NCBI GenBank assembly: GCA_964613725.1
Contig: CAZTJY010000032.1
Coordinates: 1-30,809, forward strand
Source of the DNA: Parapedobacter sp964613725
GTDB taxonomy: Bacteria > Bacteroidota > Bacteroidia > Sphingobacteriales > Sphingobacteriaceae
Length of the DNA: 30,809 nucleotides
Reading direction: 5' to 3'
Both the position numbers and the translations under genes were made by a program. Every line of letters begins with the position of its first letter. Position 1 is the first letter of the stretch. Below are positions 16,399 through 25,765 of this stretch, piece after piece. The notes under the pieces are model-generated. The model ran no database searches. It had not been told where the DNA came from and saw only the letters and a list, made by a program, of their open reading frames with translations.

Positions 16399-17202
16399 TT
16401 ATCGCTTGCTTTGAATGATGTCGTTGATGACTTCCTGCTGATTAAAGCCAAACCCGGTATAACCAAAATTGCTTCCAACGAAGTCCAATACATGGACCAC
16501 GCCGTTGCGGGGCTGGATATCGGACGAAGCTACCGGTGCCGTGTTCCACGCTTCGGGAATGGAAACGTTGGGTATATACGAGATGTGCAGCTGCCGGTAA
16601 CCCATGTATTTCAACCGGGATTCGGTGGGTTTGCCTTCGTCATTCACCGCATCGTGGAATACCACCCCGATGTTGCTGACCGTGTTGTTATAGGCGTAGT
16701 AATTCTGCCCGCCGAAGGTGTTGAGTACGCTGAAGTCGATCTGCGGATAGTCGCTGAGCTTGTGCTTGCCACGGAACATGTAGCGCTCGAGGTATTTCCG
16801 CCAGATGGCGGAGTCGACATCGGCCAGTGTTTGGATGGTATCCAGGCCGAGGTTGTATAATTGCTGGTTTGCACCGTTGCCCTGCCATCCCGGGTCCGAG
16901 CCCTCATAATTGACGCGGCCGATCAACTTTTTGATGTTGACGTCGCTGGGCGAAAAGAAGGTCAATTCGTCGGCGACGAAGTGCTCTTCCAATCCGGCCA
17001 GCCGTACCAGTTGGCCGATGGTATCGAGCTGTGGGGTGGTATCGAGATAGTCCAGTATCGTGCCATCGAATACCGGATTGGCCCGTCCACCATCTACGTA
17101 ATAATCATCCCGCTCGCACGAAGAAAGTAAGCAGGCCAACACGACCAGCAGCGGGAGGGCAGCGCATTGCCTCAAGGTGTATCGTTTCATTGTGTACTTC
17201 AT
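16399..17202 (-). CDS. Fasciclin-domain lipoprotein (second cassette)
   Basis: The protein has about 267 residues, with lipobox LLSSC (Cys29) followed by ERDD. A single FAS1 domain is recognisable from 'FDGTILDYLDTTPQLDTIGQ', 'EHFVADELTFFSPSDVNIKKL' (the FAS1 'FAPTN.AF' region), 'KYLERYMFRGKHKLSDY' and the final 'NGVVHVLDFV', the H2-like motif. FAS1 domains mediate cell adhesion and ligand binding. It follows SusD-2 by 35 bp and parallels the first cassette, where a fasciclin protein also follows SusD. Several ATGs (17205, 17202, 17190) are possible starts; 17202 gives a normal signal peptide. Confidence 0.85.
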   Translation of the reverse strand: MKYTMKRYTLRQCAALPLLVVLACLLSSCERDDYYVDGGRANPVFDGTILDYLDTTPQLDTIGQLVRLAGLEEHFVADELTFFSPSDVNIKKLIGRVNYEGSDPGWQGNGANQQLYNLGLDTIQTLADVDSAIWRKYLERYMFRGKHKLSDYPQIDFSVLNTFGGQNYYAYNNTVSNIGVVFHDAVNDEGKPTESRLKYMGYRQLHISYIPNVSIPEAWNTAPVASSDIQPRNGVVHVLDFVGSNFGYTGFGFNQQEVINDIIQSKR

Positions 17203-17237
17203 CATTTCGAATATCTTTTTCACGATGTGTCGGTATA

Positions 17238-18761
17238 TTATCTGAAGTTGAGCCAATATTCATTCAGTACAACTTTCGGGTTGTTTATCCGCGCAGACGG
17301 ATTCAGGGGCCATGTCCATGCCCGCCGATTGTACTGGTCTGAGTTCAAGGGGTTCCGTGCAAAGGAAGGGTTCATGATGCGCTGGGTGCGTACCAGGTCG
17401 AAATACCGATGACCTTCGCCGAACAATTCACGGCAGCGCTCCCAGAAGATGAAATCACGCAGCTCTTGCCCGCCGGCACCGGCGTAGGGCGTCGCTTCCG
17501 CCCGGTTGCGGATCATGTTGAGCGAAGCGATGGCCTCGGTATCGCGCGAGAGTTCGGCCAGTGCCTCGGCGTGCAGCAGGATGGCGTCGGCGTAACGGAA
17601 AATCATGAACGTGTTGTCGGGGTTACGGTCCTCGTTGCCCGAGGCATACACATTGAACCCGAATTTGACGGCCGTAAATTGGCCGCTGTTCGACAGCATA
17701 TCGTCGAACCAGAAATCAGCACGCTTGTCGGCCAACCCGGCGGGGTAAAGTTTGGCCATGTACGTATCGATGAAATAGCAATGGCTGATCTGGTTATTGA
17801 AGCGTGGGAATTTATAAGGCCAGCGCAGGAAGTGGTCGCCGAATGGCGACAACGCGGCGTTGGCGTCTTGGTAGTTGATACTCCGGTAAAACTCAAACAA
17901 GCTCTCGTCCGAGCGGCCTTTCATCACCGTCGACCAGCCGTCTTCGGTAAGCGGGTATAGCCGGTAAGGCCCCTGTTCGATCAGTTCCTTACCCAATGCG
18001 GCGACCTCCTGGTAATACTGGTCGCGCTTATTGCGGTCGAAACCCGCGTTCCACATGTTCATGTGCATGAGCAGGGCGATGATCGCACCCCGGGATGCCC
18101 GGGCGCCCTTGAGGGCTGGGTCTGAGAATTGCCATGGAAGATCATCTTTGTGGGGGCGCAGGTCTTCCAGGCAGCGGTTCATCACCGATACCATCGGCTC
18201 ACGGGCCAACTCCTCGGCATGGTAGGGATCGGTGTAGTACACCACGTCGCCGTAAAGGCGCACCATCCAGAAATAGGTGAAGCAACGCATGAAGGTCGCT
18301 TCGGCGATGTACCGCGCCTTGTCTGTTTCACTGAGGCCGGGTATCCCTTCCTCCAGCTTGCTGATGAGGATATTGGCCGTCTGGATCACCTGGTAATACC
18401 GTTTCCAATCCGTGACGTTGATGTAGTTGTACCAGTCCCAAGGCGTTCCCGCCGAGATGACGGAAAGCATGTCGTTCTCGCCGAGGAATTCGACCACGCG
18501 GCGGGCGCTGTAGTTGTTGGCCCCCGGTGAGGCAAACACTTCGCCGGCGCGGGTTTCGCCGATCGCACCAATCACCCAGCTTTCGTTGATCTTGTCGAAA
18601 AACATGCTGTACATGTTGGCAACGTTGGCTTCCACGTCGTCTTTAGAGAGGTAGAAGTTGTTGCCCGTGAGCCGGTCTACCGGCTGTACGGTAAGGAACT
18701 CCTTACAGGAGGTGGCGGTTATTGCCAGCGTTAATATCGTTATCCATTTTACAGTTTTCAT
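17238..18761 (-). CDS. SusD/RagB-family nutrient-binding lipoprotein (SusD-2)
   Basis: The protein has about 507 residues. Its signal peptide ends TATSC (Cys19), followed by KEFL, giving a SusD-type N-terminus ('CKEFLTVQPVDRLTGNNFY'). TPR-like helical regions follow, with the C-terminal SusD signature 'AILLHAEALAELSRDTEAIA', 'LNMIRNRAEATPY' and 'WERCRELFGEGHRYFDLVR'. SusD proteins sit as lids on the TonB-dependent partner at the cell surface; here the partner gene ends 13 bp upstream. ATGs at 18767 and 18761 are both acceptable; a start at 18785 would overlap the susC stop and give an overlong N-terminus. Confidence 0.95.
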   Translation of the reverse strand: MKTVKWITILTLAITATSCKEFLTVQPVDRLTGNNFYLSKDDVEANVANMYSMFFDKINESWVIGAIGETRAGEVFASPGANNYSARRVVEFLGENDMLSVISAGTPWDWYNYINVTDWKRYYQVIQTANILISKLEEGIPGLSETDKARYIAEATFMRCFTYFWMVRLYGDVVYYTDPYHAEELAREPMVSVMNRCLEDLRPHKDDLPWQFSDPALKGARASRGAIIALLMHMNMWNAGFDRNKRDQYYQEVAALGKELIEQGPYRLYPLTEDGWSTVMKGRSDESLFEFYRSINYQDANAALSPFGDHFLRWPYKFPRFNNQISHCYFIDTYMAKLYPAGLADKRADFWFDDMLSNSGQFTAVKFGFNVYASGNEDRNPDNTFMIFRYADAILLHAEALAELSRDTEAIASLNMIRNRAEATPYAGAGGQELRDFIFWERCRELFGEGHRYFDLVRTQRIMNPSFARNPLNSDQYNRRAWTWPLNPSARINNPKVVLNEYWLNFR

Positions 18762-18774
18762 AATCATATCGCGC

Positions 18775-21700
18775 TTAGAATCCAATGTTTAGACCGATGT
18801 TGTACGTTCGGGGCACCGGGTAACCTTCCGAAATGTCGCGTCCCATGGTGGTTACGTTTTCGGGGTTCGGGCCGGTGTACCGCGAGAAGGTGTGCAGGTT
18901 TTCCCCCGATATATAGACCCGTAAGTTGTCCAGTCCCCATTGGCGGACCAGGTCGCGCTCAAACATATAAGAAAGGACAATGCTGTTGATCTTGAAGTAG
19001 GTGCCGTCTTCCGCCCAGAGGGTTTGGTCAAACCGCACCGGCCGAATGGCACCATACCGCTTGTAATCGTATACATAGGGGTAGGTGGCCTGGTCGCCGG
19101 GCTGCCGCCACAGGTCGACATCGTTCAAGGGTACTACGACCCGGTTTCCGAATGGGTTGCCCATCAGCCCGAGTCGTTGTGCTAACGCGTTGTTGAGTAT
19201 CGTCCGCTTACCCGTGAACGAGCCGTTGAGGTTGAAGCCGAAGTTTTTGTAGTTGAGCATGATGGAGGCCCCACCGGTAAACAGCGGTTGGGAGTTTCCG
19301 GTGCGTTGGTAGTCCTGGTCATTGAGGTAATAATCGTTGTTGGCGTCTTGGATCATCGGGTCGCCCGCCTGGAAGAACTGGCCGGCGGTTTGGTAGCGCA
19401 GTCCCGTAACCGGATCGACCGGCACATCGGCGTCGGTGGCGTATACGCCTTCGTTGACGTACAGGTAGTTGGCCAGTGTCGCCCCACCCACGCGGAGGAT
19501 CACGTGCTGGTTGTACTGGTTGACGTCGTAATCATAGCGGATGAACTGGCCGGAATAGTGGTTGGGCAGCGAAAGCAACACGTCCTTATTATAGGCCCCG
19601 TTTACCGACACCGTAAGGTTGAAATCGCTGTTAAGGCGCAAAGGGCGGAACATGACGAACAGCTCGTGCCCGTAGTTCGCGATACCGGCGCCGTTGCTGT
19701 ATATCTTGTTAAACCCGGTAGTATTGGGCAGGAACTGCTCAAACAGTTCGTTTTCTACTTTCTTTAAATAGGTGTCGTAAATGACTTCCACGCGGCTGTT
19801 AAACAAGGAGAAGTCGAGTCCGGCATTGTATTGGGTGTTTGTTTTGGGTTGTAATGCCGGATTGGGAATCTGGTCGAAATCCAACCCGATACCTTGTTGG
19901 CCGTTGTAGTTGCCGGTGATGTTAAACTTGCCATATATGCGCTCCAAGGTGCCTGTAGGGATGATGTTGACCCCCCAGCTCAGCCTGACTGCGCCATAGT
20001 CGAGCCAATCCCACCCTTCCAAAAAAGGCTCTTTGTCGAAGTTCCAGCGGAGTCCGATGGCCGGGTTCCGGGCGTACAGGTTTTCAAAACCGTTGGCTGA
20101 GGAGCCGTCGAGCCGATAGGAGAGGTCTAACACGTAGCGTTTGTTGAAATCGTAGGAGGCGGCCAGGGCGAATGAGGCGGCCCGTTCATCGGTATAATCA
20201 TCCAGCAAACCGCCGCCCCGAGAGAAGTAGCCATCGAACCCAATGGGGCCCTGAAGCTGGTCGTTGGGGCTCCGTTCGTTGCGGGTTACGGCGCTCTGCC
20301 TGCCCGCAATGCGGAACTCGTTGAAGAAGTTGATGAAGATATTGTGGCCACCGGTAAACTCCTTGGCATAGCTGAGGCTGTTTCGGTTATACAGCTGGGT
20401 GGTGCGGCCGTTGTACGAATATACCTCAGCGAACTGGTCGTTTGCCACAGCCGGCGTGAAGGTGTCTTCTGTTTTCGATTCATACTCGTAGCTCATGCTG
20501 GTGCTTGCCCGTAGCCCTTCGATGAATTGGTAGCTCCCTTCGAGGTTGGCGCGGATAAGACGCGTAGCGTTGTCGTTGTCCGTGGCCAGTACGGAGCTGT
20601 GACTTCCCCCTGCCTGATAAAAAGAAGGCGGGGGCAGTAGGGTAGACGAGAGTCCGTTGCTTGCCACGCCGGTTTGCAGCATACCGATACCATCACCCAC
20701 GCTTTGTTGGCCCAATTGGCCGGTCACGGCTCCGATGATCTGGAACCGTCGGTCTTCCGGTTGGTACTCCATGCGTAGGTTGGCGTTGTACCGCGTAAAC
20801 CCGGTGTTGCGGATGATGCCCTGATCGGTAAAGTAACCGAGGTTGGCTTTGTAATTAAACAACTGGTCGCCTCCGTCGATGTGCAGGTTGTGGCTTTGGT
20901 TATACCGAGTGCGATAGTAGTAGTCCTGCCAGTTGGTCGAATTGTTCCAATAGGCGTTGAGGCTGTCGGAGAGGAATGGGGTTTCCGAAATCCGCCAAAT
21001 ATCGTTTACGGTTAGCGCATTGCCATAAATCTGCTGCAGCTTAAGCTGCCGTTCCAGGTTGCCGCCCAGCGTTTCGCGCAGCTTCGGTGGGGTGCGTATA
21101 AAGGAGTTGTGCGTGTAACGCACCCGCGGAATGGGTGAGTTGCCCCGTTTCGTGGTGATGATGATGACGCCGTAAGCGGCCATCGACCCGTAGAGCGAGG
21201 TAGCCTGGGCATCTTTCAGAATTTCGATGCTGGCAATGTCTTCCTGCGGGATGAGCGATAGCGGACTGATACCCGGTCCCTGTTGCTGGAAGCCGTATTC
21301 GGTAGCCCTGTCGGCATCCATCGGGATGCCATCGATGACGTAGAGGGGTGAGGTGGGTTGCAGGAAAGACTGGTTCCCCGAACCGGTCATGGACACGGTG
21401 GAGAGCCCTCGGATTTGGGTGGATCCACGGAAACCGGGGGCACCGGTACTGACCTGTGTATTCATACCCGGTACGCGCCCCTGGAGCAGTTGCTCAATAT
21501 TCGCGGTTGGGATGTCCTGCACGTCGTCGCCGCCTACAGTGAACGAGGAGCCGGTGCTTAGCTCTTTGGACCGCGGTTGGTACCCCCGGATAACCACTTC
21601 ATCCAGTTGGTTGTCGATGGGGGCGAGCTGCACGCGCAGCACCGTCCGTCCGGAGCCGACATTCTGCGACCGCTCTTGGTAACCTACAATCCGGAAAACC

Positions 21701-21924
21701 AGTACGGTATTGGCAGGAACCGACACCCGAAAATTCCCGTTGTCGTCGGTGGATGTCAATGCGCGTAGGGGCTTACCCGTAAAAATGGTTACGCCGGGGA
21801 AGGGTTGCCTGTTTTCGTCGATCACGTTTCCGGTGACCGTGATGTTTGTTTGCGCTAGCGCGGGCCGTTGGATTAATAAGGCCGCCGCTGCAAGTACGAT
21901 CAACAATGCCTTCATCTTATTCAT
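18775..21924 (-). CDS. SusC/RagA-family TonB-dependent outer membrane receptor (SusC-2)
   Basis: The protein has about 1049 residues, with signal peptide MNKMKALLIVLAAAALL...ALA. A carboxypeptidase-D-regulatory-like domain spans about 28-105 ('VTGNVIDENRQPFPGVTIF...DDNGNFRVSV'). A TonB-box-like 'LDEVVIRGY' follows (107-115), then the plug ('LQGRVPGMNTQVSTGAPGFR', 'PLYVIDGIPMD', 'IASIEILKDAQATSLYGSMA'). The beta-barrel runs to a terminal aromatic (...NIGLNIGF). It would import a ligand delivered by SusD-2 using TonB energy. The ATG at 21922-21924 overlaps the end of the preceding gene by 8 bp, suggesting translational coupling; an ATG at 21915 is the alternative. The ligand is unknown. Confidence 0.95.
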   Translation of the reverse strand: MNKMKALLIVLAAAALLIQRPALAQTNITVTGNVIDENRQPFPGVTIFTGKPLRALTSTDDNGNFRVSVPANTVLVFRIVGYQERSQNVGSGRTVLRVQLAPIDNQLDEVVIRGYQPRSKELSTGSSFTVGGDDVQDIPTANIEQLLQGRVPGMNTQVSTGAPGFRGSTQIRGLSTVSMTGSGNQSFLQPTSPLYVIDGIPMDADRATEYGFQQQGPGISPLSLIPQEDIASIEILKDAQATSLYGSMAAYGVIIITTKRGNSPIPRVRYTHNSFIRTPPKLRETLGGNLERQLKLQQIYGNALTVNDIWRISETPFLSDSLNAYWNNSTNWQDYYYRTRYNQSHNLHIDGGDQLFNYKANLGYFTDQGIIRNTGFTRYNANLRMEYQPEDRRFQIIGAVTGQLGQQSVGDGIGMLQTGVASNGLSSTLLPPPSFYQAGGSHSSVLATDNDNATRLIRANLEGSYQFIEGLRASTSMSYEYESKTEDTFTPAVANDQFAEVYSYNGRTTQLYNRNSLSYAKEFTGGHNIFINFFNEFRIAGRQSAVTRNERSPNDQLQGPIGFDGYFSRGGGLLDDYTDERAASFALAASYDFNKRYVLDLSYRLDGSSANGFENLYARNPAIGLRWNFDKEPFLEGWDWLDYGAVRLSWGVNIIPTGTLERIYGKFNITGNYNGQQGIGLDFDQIPNPALQPKTNTQYNAGLDFSLFNSRVEVIYDTYLKKVENELFEQFLPNTTGFNKIYSNGAGIANYGHELFVMFRPLRLNSDFNLTVSVNGAYNKDVLLSLPNHYSGQFIRYDYDVNQYNQHVILRVGGATLANYLYVNEGVYATDADVPVDPVTGLRYQTAGQFFQAGDPMIQDANNDYYLNDQDYQRTGNSQPLFTGGASIMLNYKNFGFNLNGSFTGKRTILNNALAQRLGLMGNPFGNRVVVPLNDVDLWRQPGDQATYPYVYDYKRYGAIRPVRFDQTLWAEDGTYFKINSIVLSYMFERDLVRQWGLDNLRVYISGENLHTFSRYTGPNPENVTTMGRDISEGYPVPRTYNIGLNIGF

Positions 21925-23026
21925 CTTCAAACTTTGGTAATTCGTTTCTAAAATGGAACACAATCTCCCAGTCGCCGGCCCGGTAGATATTGAAGTCCAA
22001 CCCAAATGTTGCGTAAGTCAGTTCGCCGCCGAACCCTTTGCGCGAATATTGGAATTCGACGGTTGCACTCCCACCGCTGTTGGTGGTGTATGGCGTTTGG
22101 ATATTGACCAGCGGAATGGGGTATGCAACATCGTACTGCACATATTCGGCTGTTTTCACGATATTGAAACCATGCACCAGCGTGCTCCACTTCGTTTCGT
22201 TGAATAGCTCCGGATTGATCAACGTACTGTCGGGACCGGGGCCCATGAATTTGAACCGGAGATTATGGCCATTGCCGCCCTCGAACGGGCGGATATATAC
22301 CACCACGTCTTTAATGTCGTTGTTACTTTGGAGGGGGCGGTTGGATTGATCGCCGATAACATTAACCAGCCGAGGGCGGATATAATTGCGCTTATTCGGA
22401 TTTTCGGGGTCCGCGGGGTCCCGGGCCACGCCACCGGTATAAGGGTCGATGTCGTCGGACGGGAAATAAGGGCGCTCGCGCCAGGGAATGAACTGAAAAT
22501 CGGGAATATACACCGTTCCGCCCGTGTTGGTCACTTTGAGGTCGAAGAACCGCGTGTCTTGTACCAGTAGCGTGGTATCCTCAGGGCGCGGTTCAATGAG
22601 GTCGTTGCCGGCCGACGCCCAAAGGATGAATTGGCCCGATTCGCGTACTTCGAATAGCGGCCGGTCTTCCAGCTTACGCTTGGCTTCGATCGCTTCCAGC
22701 GAGGTTTCGAGACCATCGTAAGCGGCAGTCCATACGTAGGTGGGCCTTACCTGAAAGAGGTCGGTTACCGGCCTTCCGTCGCCATAACGGGCATTTACGA
22801 TTTCAAACTTCAGTGGCATCGTTGAGGCATCGGGATTGAACTGGCCCATGAGGTTGGTACGTCCGAGTATCGGCTCCAGGACCTTACTGCCGTAATTGAT
22901 GTTTTCGCTGATGTATTCCTTTTCTTCGGGCAGGTCATACAATTTTTCGCACCCTAATAGGAAGAGGCCCAGGGCCAGCACACCGAGGCCCGCCTTCGTT
23001 TTCCGTATTAATCTTTTGCTTGTCAT
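21917..23026 (-). CDS. DUF5007-like lipoprotein
   Basis: The protein has about 369 residues, with lipobox LFLLGC (Cys26) followed by EKLYDLPEEKEYISE. The rest is beta-rich ('YTTNSGGSATVEFQYSRKGF', 'FGLDFNIYRAGDWEIVFHF') with no enzyme motif, signal repeat or membrane segment. I recall DUF5007 proteins with this kind of N-terminus next to fasciclin genes in Bacteroidetes SusC/D loci, but cannot confirm it by search. It lies between the first fasciclin gene (26 bp gap) and susC-2 (8 bp overlap). The start is set at ATG 23024-23026; the one at 23047 would add seven residues before the signal peptide. Confidence 0.7.
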   Translation of the reverse strand: MTSKRLIRKTKAGLGVLALGLFLLGCEKLYDLPEEKEYISENINYGSKVLEPILGRTNLMGQFNPDASTMPLKFEIVNARYGDGRPVTDLFQVRPTYVWTAAYDGLETSLEAIEAKRKLEDRPLFEVRESGQFILWASAGNDLIEPRPEDTTLLVQDTRFFDLKVTNTGGTVYIPDFQFIPWRERPYFPSDDIDPYTGGVARDPADPENPNKRNYIRPRLVNVIGDQSNRPLQSNNDIKDVVVYIRPFEGGNGHNLRFKFMGPGPDSTLINPELFNETKWSTLVHGFNIVKTAEYVQYDVAYPIPLVNIQTPYTTNSGGSATVEFQYSRKGFGGELTYATFGLDFNIYRAGDWEIVFHFRNELPKFEDE

Positions 23027-23052
23027 ATCATCTCGCAGTTGTAGCATTCATT

Positions 23053-24183
23053 TTAATCTTGCGGCGCTTCATCATCTTTCGCCTGGTCGGGCGCATTGAC
23101 CGACCAATCGGCCATTTGCATGGTGTTTCCGCTTCTGTTGCGGAGAATATTGAGCCGGTAATATTGGTACGCCACCCGGTTATTGATGCGGTAGACCTTC
23201 ATTTGGAAGCGTTCCTCGAAAATCTCCCCGGCTCTCGAATCCAATTGTACCCATTCTTCGCCGTCGTGCGAACCTTCGAGGTTCCAGTCAATCGGGTCAC
23301 GTTCGGGGAAGTCATTGGCCGAGGTAATGGTATAGGCACCCGCGACCGTCGGTTCGTTCAGCTTGAATTGCAACCAGGCGCCCCCAAAGCTGCCCAGGAG
23401 GAACTTTGTTTCGCGGTTGCCGTCGAAAGCGAATCGTGCAGCCTCAATATGGTTCGGTCCCCCCGAGTTTTCACGTGAGGTAGACCACTCGCCGCCTACC
23501 AGGTGGAAAAGGTTTGGTGGTGGTGGGATGAAGGTAAGTCGGCTGATGAAATCGCCAAATCCGAAAACATGGTCGCTGTTCACGACATGTACGAAGGCGT
23601 TATTTGTTTCAATGTTAATAGATCCGGTATTGGTTGTAATCCAGTTCCTACGGAATTGGCTTCGTTTCGTGTCGCTGAAGTCGATCGTTTCCGGTCCGCC
23701 GTCCCGGAAGCCGGAAGAGGTGGTACGGGTCAGTTTCGCGTGCATGGGATAACCGTGGCGGATGCCTTGCAGCTCGACGCCATCCTGCAGCTGCATGGAG
23801 TCGGTGGGGTACTTGCCGCGGATGATGTACTGTGTGAGCATCGTGTCTAAATGCGCTTGGTCGATTGTCGCCAGGTATTCCGACGGACGGTCCGCCAGGT
23901 AACGGATGTTGTTGAGGTTGGTAATGGCCAGTTGGAAACTCTCGTTGGTGAGCGCAAATAGCGTGATGTTACTGTCGCGGAGAGTCTCCTCCAGCCCCAG
24001 TCGGTCGATCACCTGTAATAGGGAATCGTATACCCCGTGCTTGCTTTGCAGATAGGTGTACGTATCGCCATTGAAACGCTTATTGATCTTATCGGGCTGG
24101 TAATACCCGCCGTCTTTGGCACAGGCAACCACGAGTGAGGCGAGCAGCAATGGATATCCGTATTTTTTGAGAATGTGCTTCAT
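23053..24183 (-). CDS. Fasciclin-domain lipoprotein with C-terminal discoidin-like domain
   Basis: The 376-residue protein has lipobox LVVAC (Cys21) followed by AKDG. A FAS1 domain spans about 38-220: 'GVYDSLLQVIDRLGLEETLR', 'NITLFALTNESFQLAITNLN' (the F-A-x-T-N region), 'LTQYIIRGKY', and 'NIETNNAFVHVVNSDHVF' (the H2-like end). Residues about 230-370 form a discoidin/F5-8 type C-like module ('SRENSGGPNHIEAARFAFDG', 'GAYTITSANDFPERDPIDW', 'YQYYRLNIL'). The same module ends the last two proteins of the operon. Adhesion or ligand binding at the surface is inferred; no catalytic residues are recognisable. It follows SusD-1 by 16 bp. Confidence 0.85.
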   Translation of the reverse strand: MKHILKKYGYPLLLASLVVACAKDGGYYQPDKINKRFNGDTYTYLQSKHGVYDSLLQVIDRLGLEETLRDSNITLFALTNESFQLAITNLNNIRYLADRPSEYLATIDQAHLDTMLTQYIIRGKYPTDSMQLQDGVELQGIRHGYPMHAKLTRTTSSGFRDGGPETIDFSDTKRSQFRRNWITTNTGSINIETNNAFVHVVNSDHVFGFGDFISRLTFIPPPPNLFHLVGGEWSTSRENSGGPNHIEAARFAFDGNRETKFLLGSFGGAWLQFKLNEPTVAGAYTITSANDFPERDPIDWNLEGSHDGEEWVQLDSRAGEIFEERFQMKVYRINNRVAYQYYRLNILRNRSGNTMQMADWSVNAPDQAKDDEAPQD

Positions 24184-24199
24184 ATGATTGTCGGATTCG

Positions 24200-25744
24200 T
24201 TATTTCCAATATTCGTTTTGAGTCAGCTCTTTATTTTGCGAAAGCAACGCGGGTGCGATGGGCCATATATGGCCATTTTCGGCGAGCAAGGGAGCAATAA
24301 CCGGATGGCTGGGCCGGATCCGGTTGTAGCGTACCAAATCGTACCATCGGTGGCCTTCGCCCATCAGTTCCCGTTGCCGTTCGCGGAAGATGGCCTGGAG
24401 CAGGTCGCCATTAACATCCTCGTTGTAGGGGTCCAATCCCCGGCGGGTACGGACGGCGTTGAGCATTTCGATGGCACCTTGACGTTCGCCCAGTACCGCC
24501 AGCGCTTCTGCACGGAGCAGCGTGATATCTTCGAGTCGCGTGAATACGAGCGCACTTGAGAAAAACCGGAAGGTAGGGTCGTTTACGCCACCCATGATGC
24601 ATTTGATCTTGCTGAAGATCGGGTAACGGCCATTGTAGTTGGTGAAATACCTTTCGGAAACCGGGGTTCCCAGGGTATCGAGGCTAAATCGTTCGTCGCC
24701 AGCCTCGTCGAAGATGGCGATGATCGAGTCTTTTGGGAGGTATATATCGGGGATGCGCTTATTCACCACGGGTTCGGCCAAGGTGAGTTCTTCGATGTGG
24801 CCTGTAAACGAGCCGTCTACGTGGCCCCACACAAAGGAGAAGCCGAAGAGCTGGTTAACCCGCTTGTCGTAGAAGAAGCCGTTGGCATCGGTCAGGTGGC
24901 CGGTGGAAATATAGTCGTTTCCTCCGCGCGGGTAATTGTCCATAACAAACTTGCTGTAGATGGCCGCGTCGGGGTAGTTGCCTTGCCATGCGGCAAGATG
25001 GGCCAAGACGGCATAAGCCGTATGCTTGCGCGCCAACGCGCCGTCCCAGCGGGTTCGTGCTTCGTTGTAGTAGTCCCCCTGCTGCTGTTCGTCGCCCACG
25101 CTGTAACCGTAGGGCAGGTCCGCGGCGGCAGCCAACATTTCCTGTTCGGCCCACGCCAATACCTTGGCTTGGTTCTCACGGGGTTTATCTTCGAAACGAC
25201 CATCATAGGAGGAGATGATGAGCGGCACATCCCCCCAGATACGCACCATATAGAAATAGGCGAATGCACGCAGGAAGCGAATCTGGGCGATGTCTACCGT
25301 CATGTTGTTCTCCGTATAGCGGAGGTCTTTCTCGCGTACCTCGTGGATGCGCTCCAGGAATACATTGGCCGAGTTGATGACCGCGTACCAGCGCCGCCAA
25401 TTCGAGATGGCCTCAATGCTGGGATACGAGGCGGTAAGGTCCTGCGAGATGATGGCGCGCAGATCCTGCCGGGTGGGCGCAGTAAATTCGCCGGCGCGGA
25501 CATCGCCATACAACCAATGTGCATTATGATCTACCAAAGCTGCCCTAACCAGGCCGTATGTGCCCATGATCGCCGCTCGGCTATCTTCCAAGGTATTCCA
25601 CATGTTTTTTTCGCCAACCACACGCGACGAGTCGACGTCCAGCATCTTCTCACATCCACCCAAGGCGGCCAGCAAAATCAGGCACGGCAGGAGGAACTTC
25701 ATGGCATTTGTTTTGAATCGGTTATTTATCGATTTATTCATCAT
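24200..25744 (-). CDS. SusD/RagB-family nutrient-binding lipoprotein (SusD-1)
   Basis: The 514-residue protein has signal peptide lipobox ALGGC (Cys31 from the first ATG) followed by EKMLDVDSSR, a typical SusD N-terminus. The C-terminal family signature is clear: 'DITLLRAEALAVLGERQGAI', 'MLNAVRTRRGLDPY' and 'FRERQRELMGEGHRWYDLVR'. It should form the surface lid of SusC-1, whose gene ends 21 bp upstream. The start is either 25744 (short gap, longer n-region) or ATG 25702 (MKFLLPCL...). Compared with SusD-2 it shares the fold but has low overall identity by eye, so the two pairs probably bind different ligands or diverged long ago. Confidence 0.95.
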   Translation of the reverse strand: MMNKSINNRFKTNAMKFLLPCLILLAALGGCEKMLDVDSSRVVGEKNMWNTLEDSRAAIMGTYGLVRAALVDHNAHWLYGDVRAGEFTAPTRQDLRAIISQDLTASYPSIEAISNWRRWYAVINSANVFLERIHEVREKDLRYTENNMTVDIAQIRFLRAFAYFYMVRIWGDVPLIISSYDGRFEDKPRENQAKVLAWAEQEMLAAAADLPYGYSVGDEQQQGDYYNEARTRWDGALARKHTAYAVLAHLAAWQGNYPDAAIYSKFVMDNYPRGGNDYISTGHLTDANGFFYDKRVNQLFGFSFVWGHVDGSFTGHIEELTLAEPVVNKRIPDIYLPKDSIIAIFDEAGDERFSLDTLGTPVSERYFTNYNGRYPIFSKIKCIMGGVNDPTFRFFSSALVFTRLEDITLLRAEALAVLGERQGAIEMLNAVRTRRGLDPYNEDVNGDLLQAIFRERQRELMGEGHRWYDLVRYNRIRPSHPVIAPLLAENGHIWPIAPALLSQNKELTQNEYWK

Positions 25745-25765
25745 TTGTTTTTTCTCTTAACCAAT

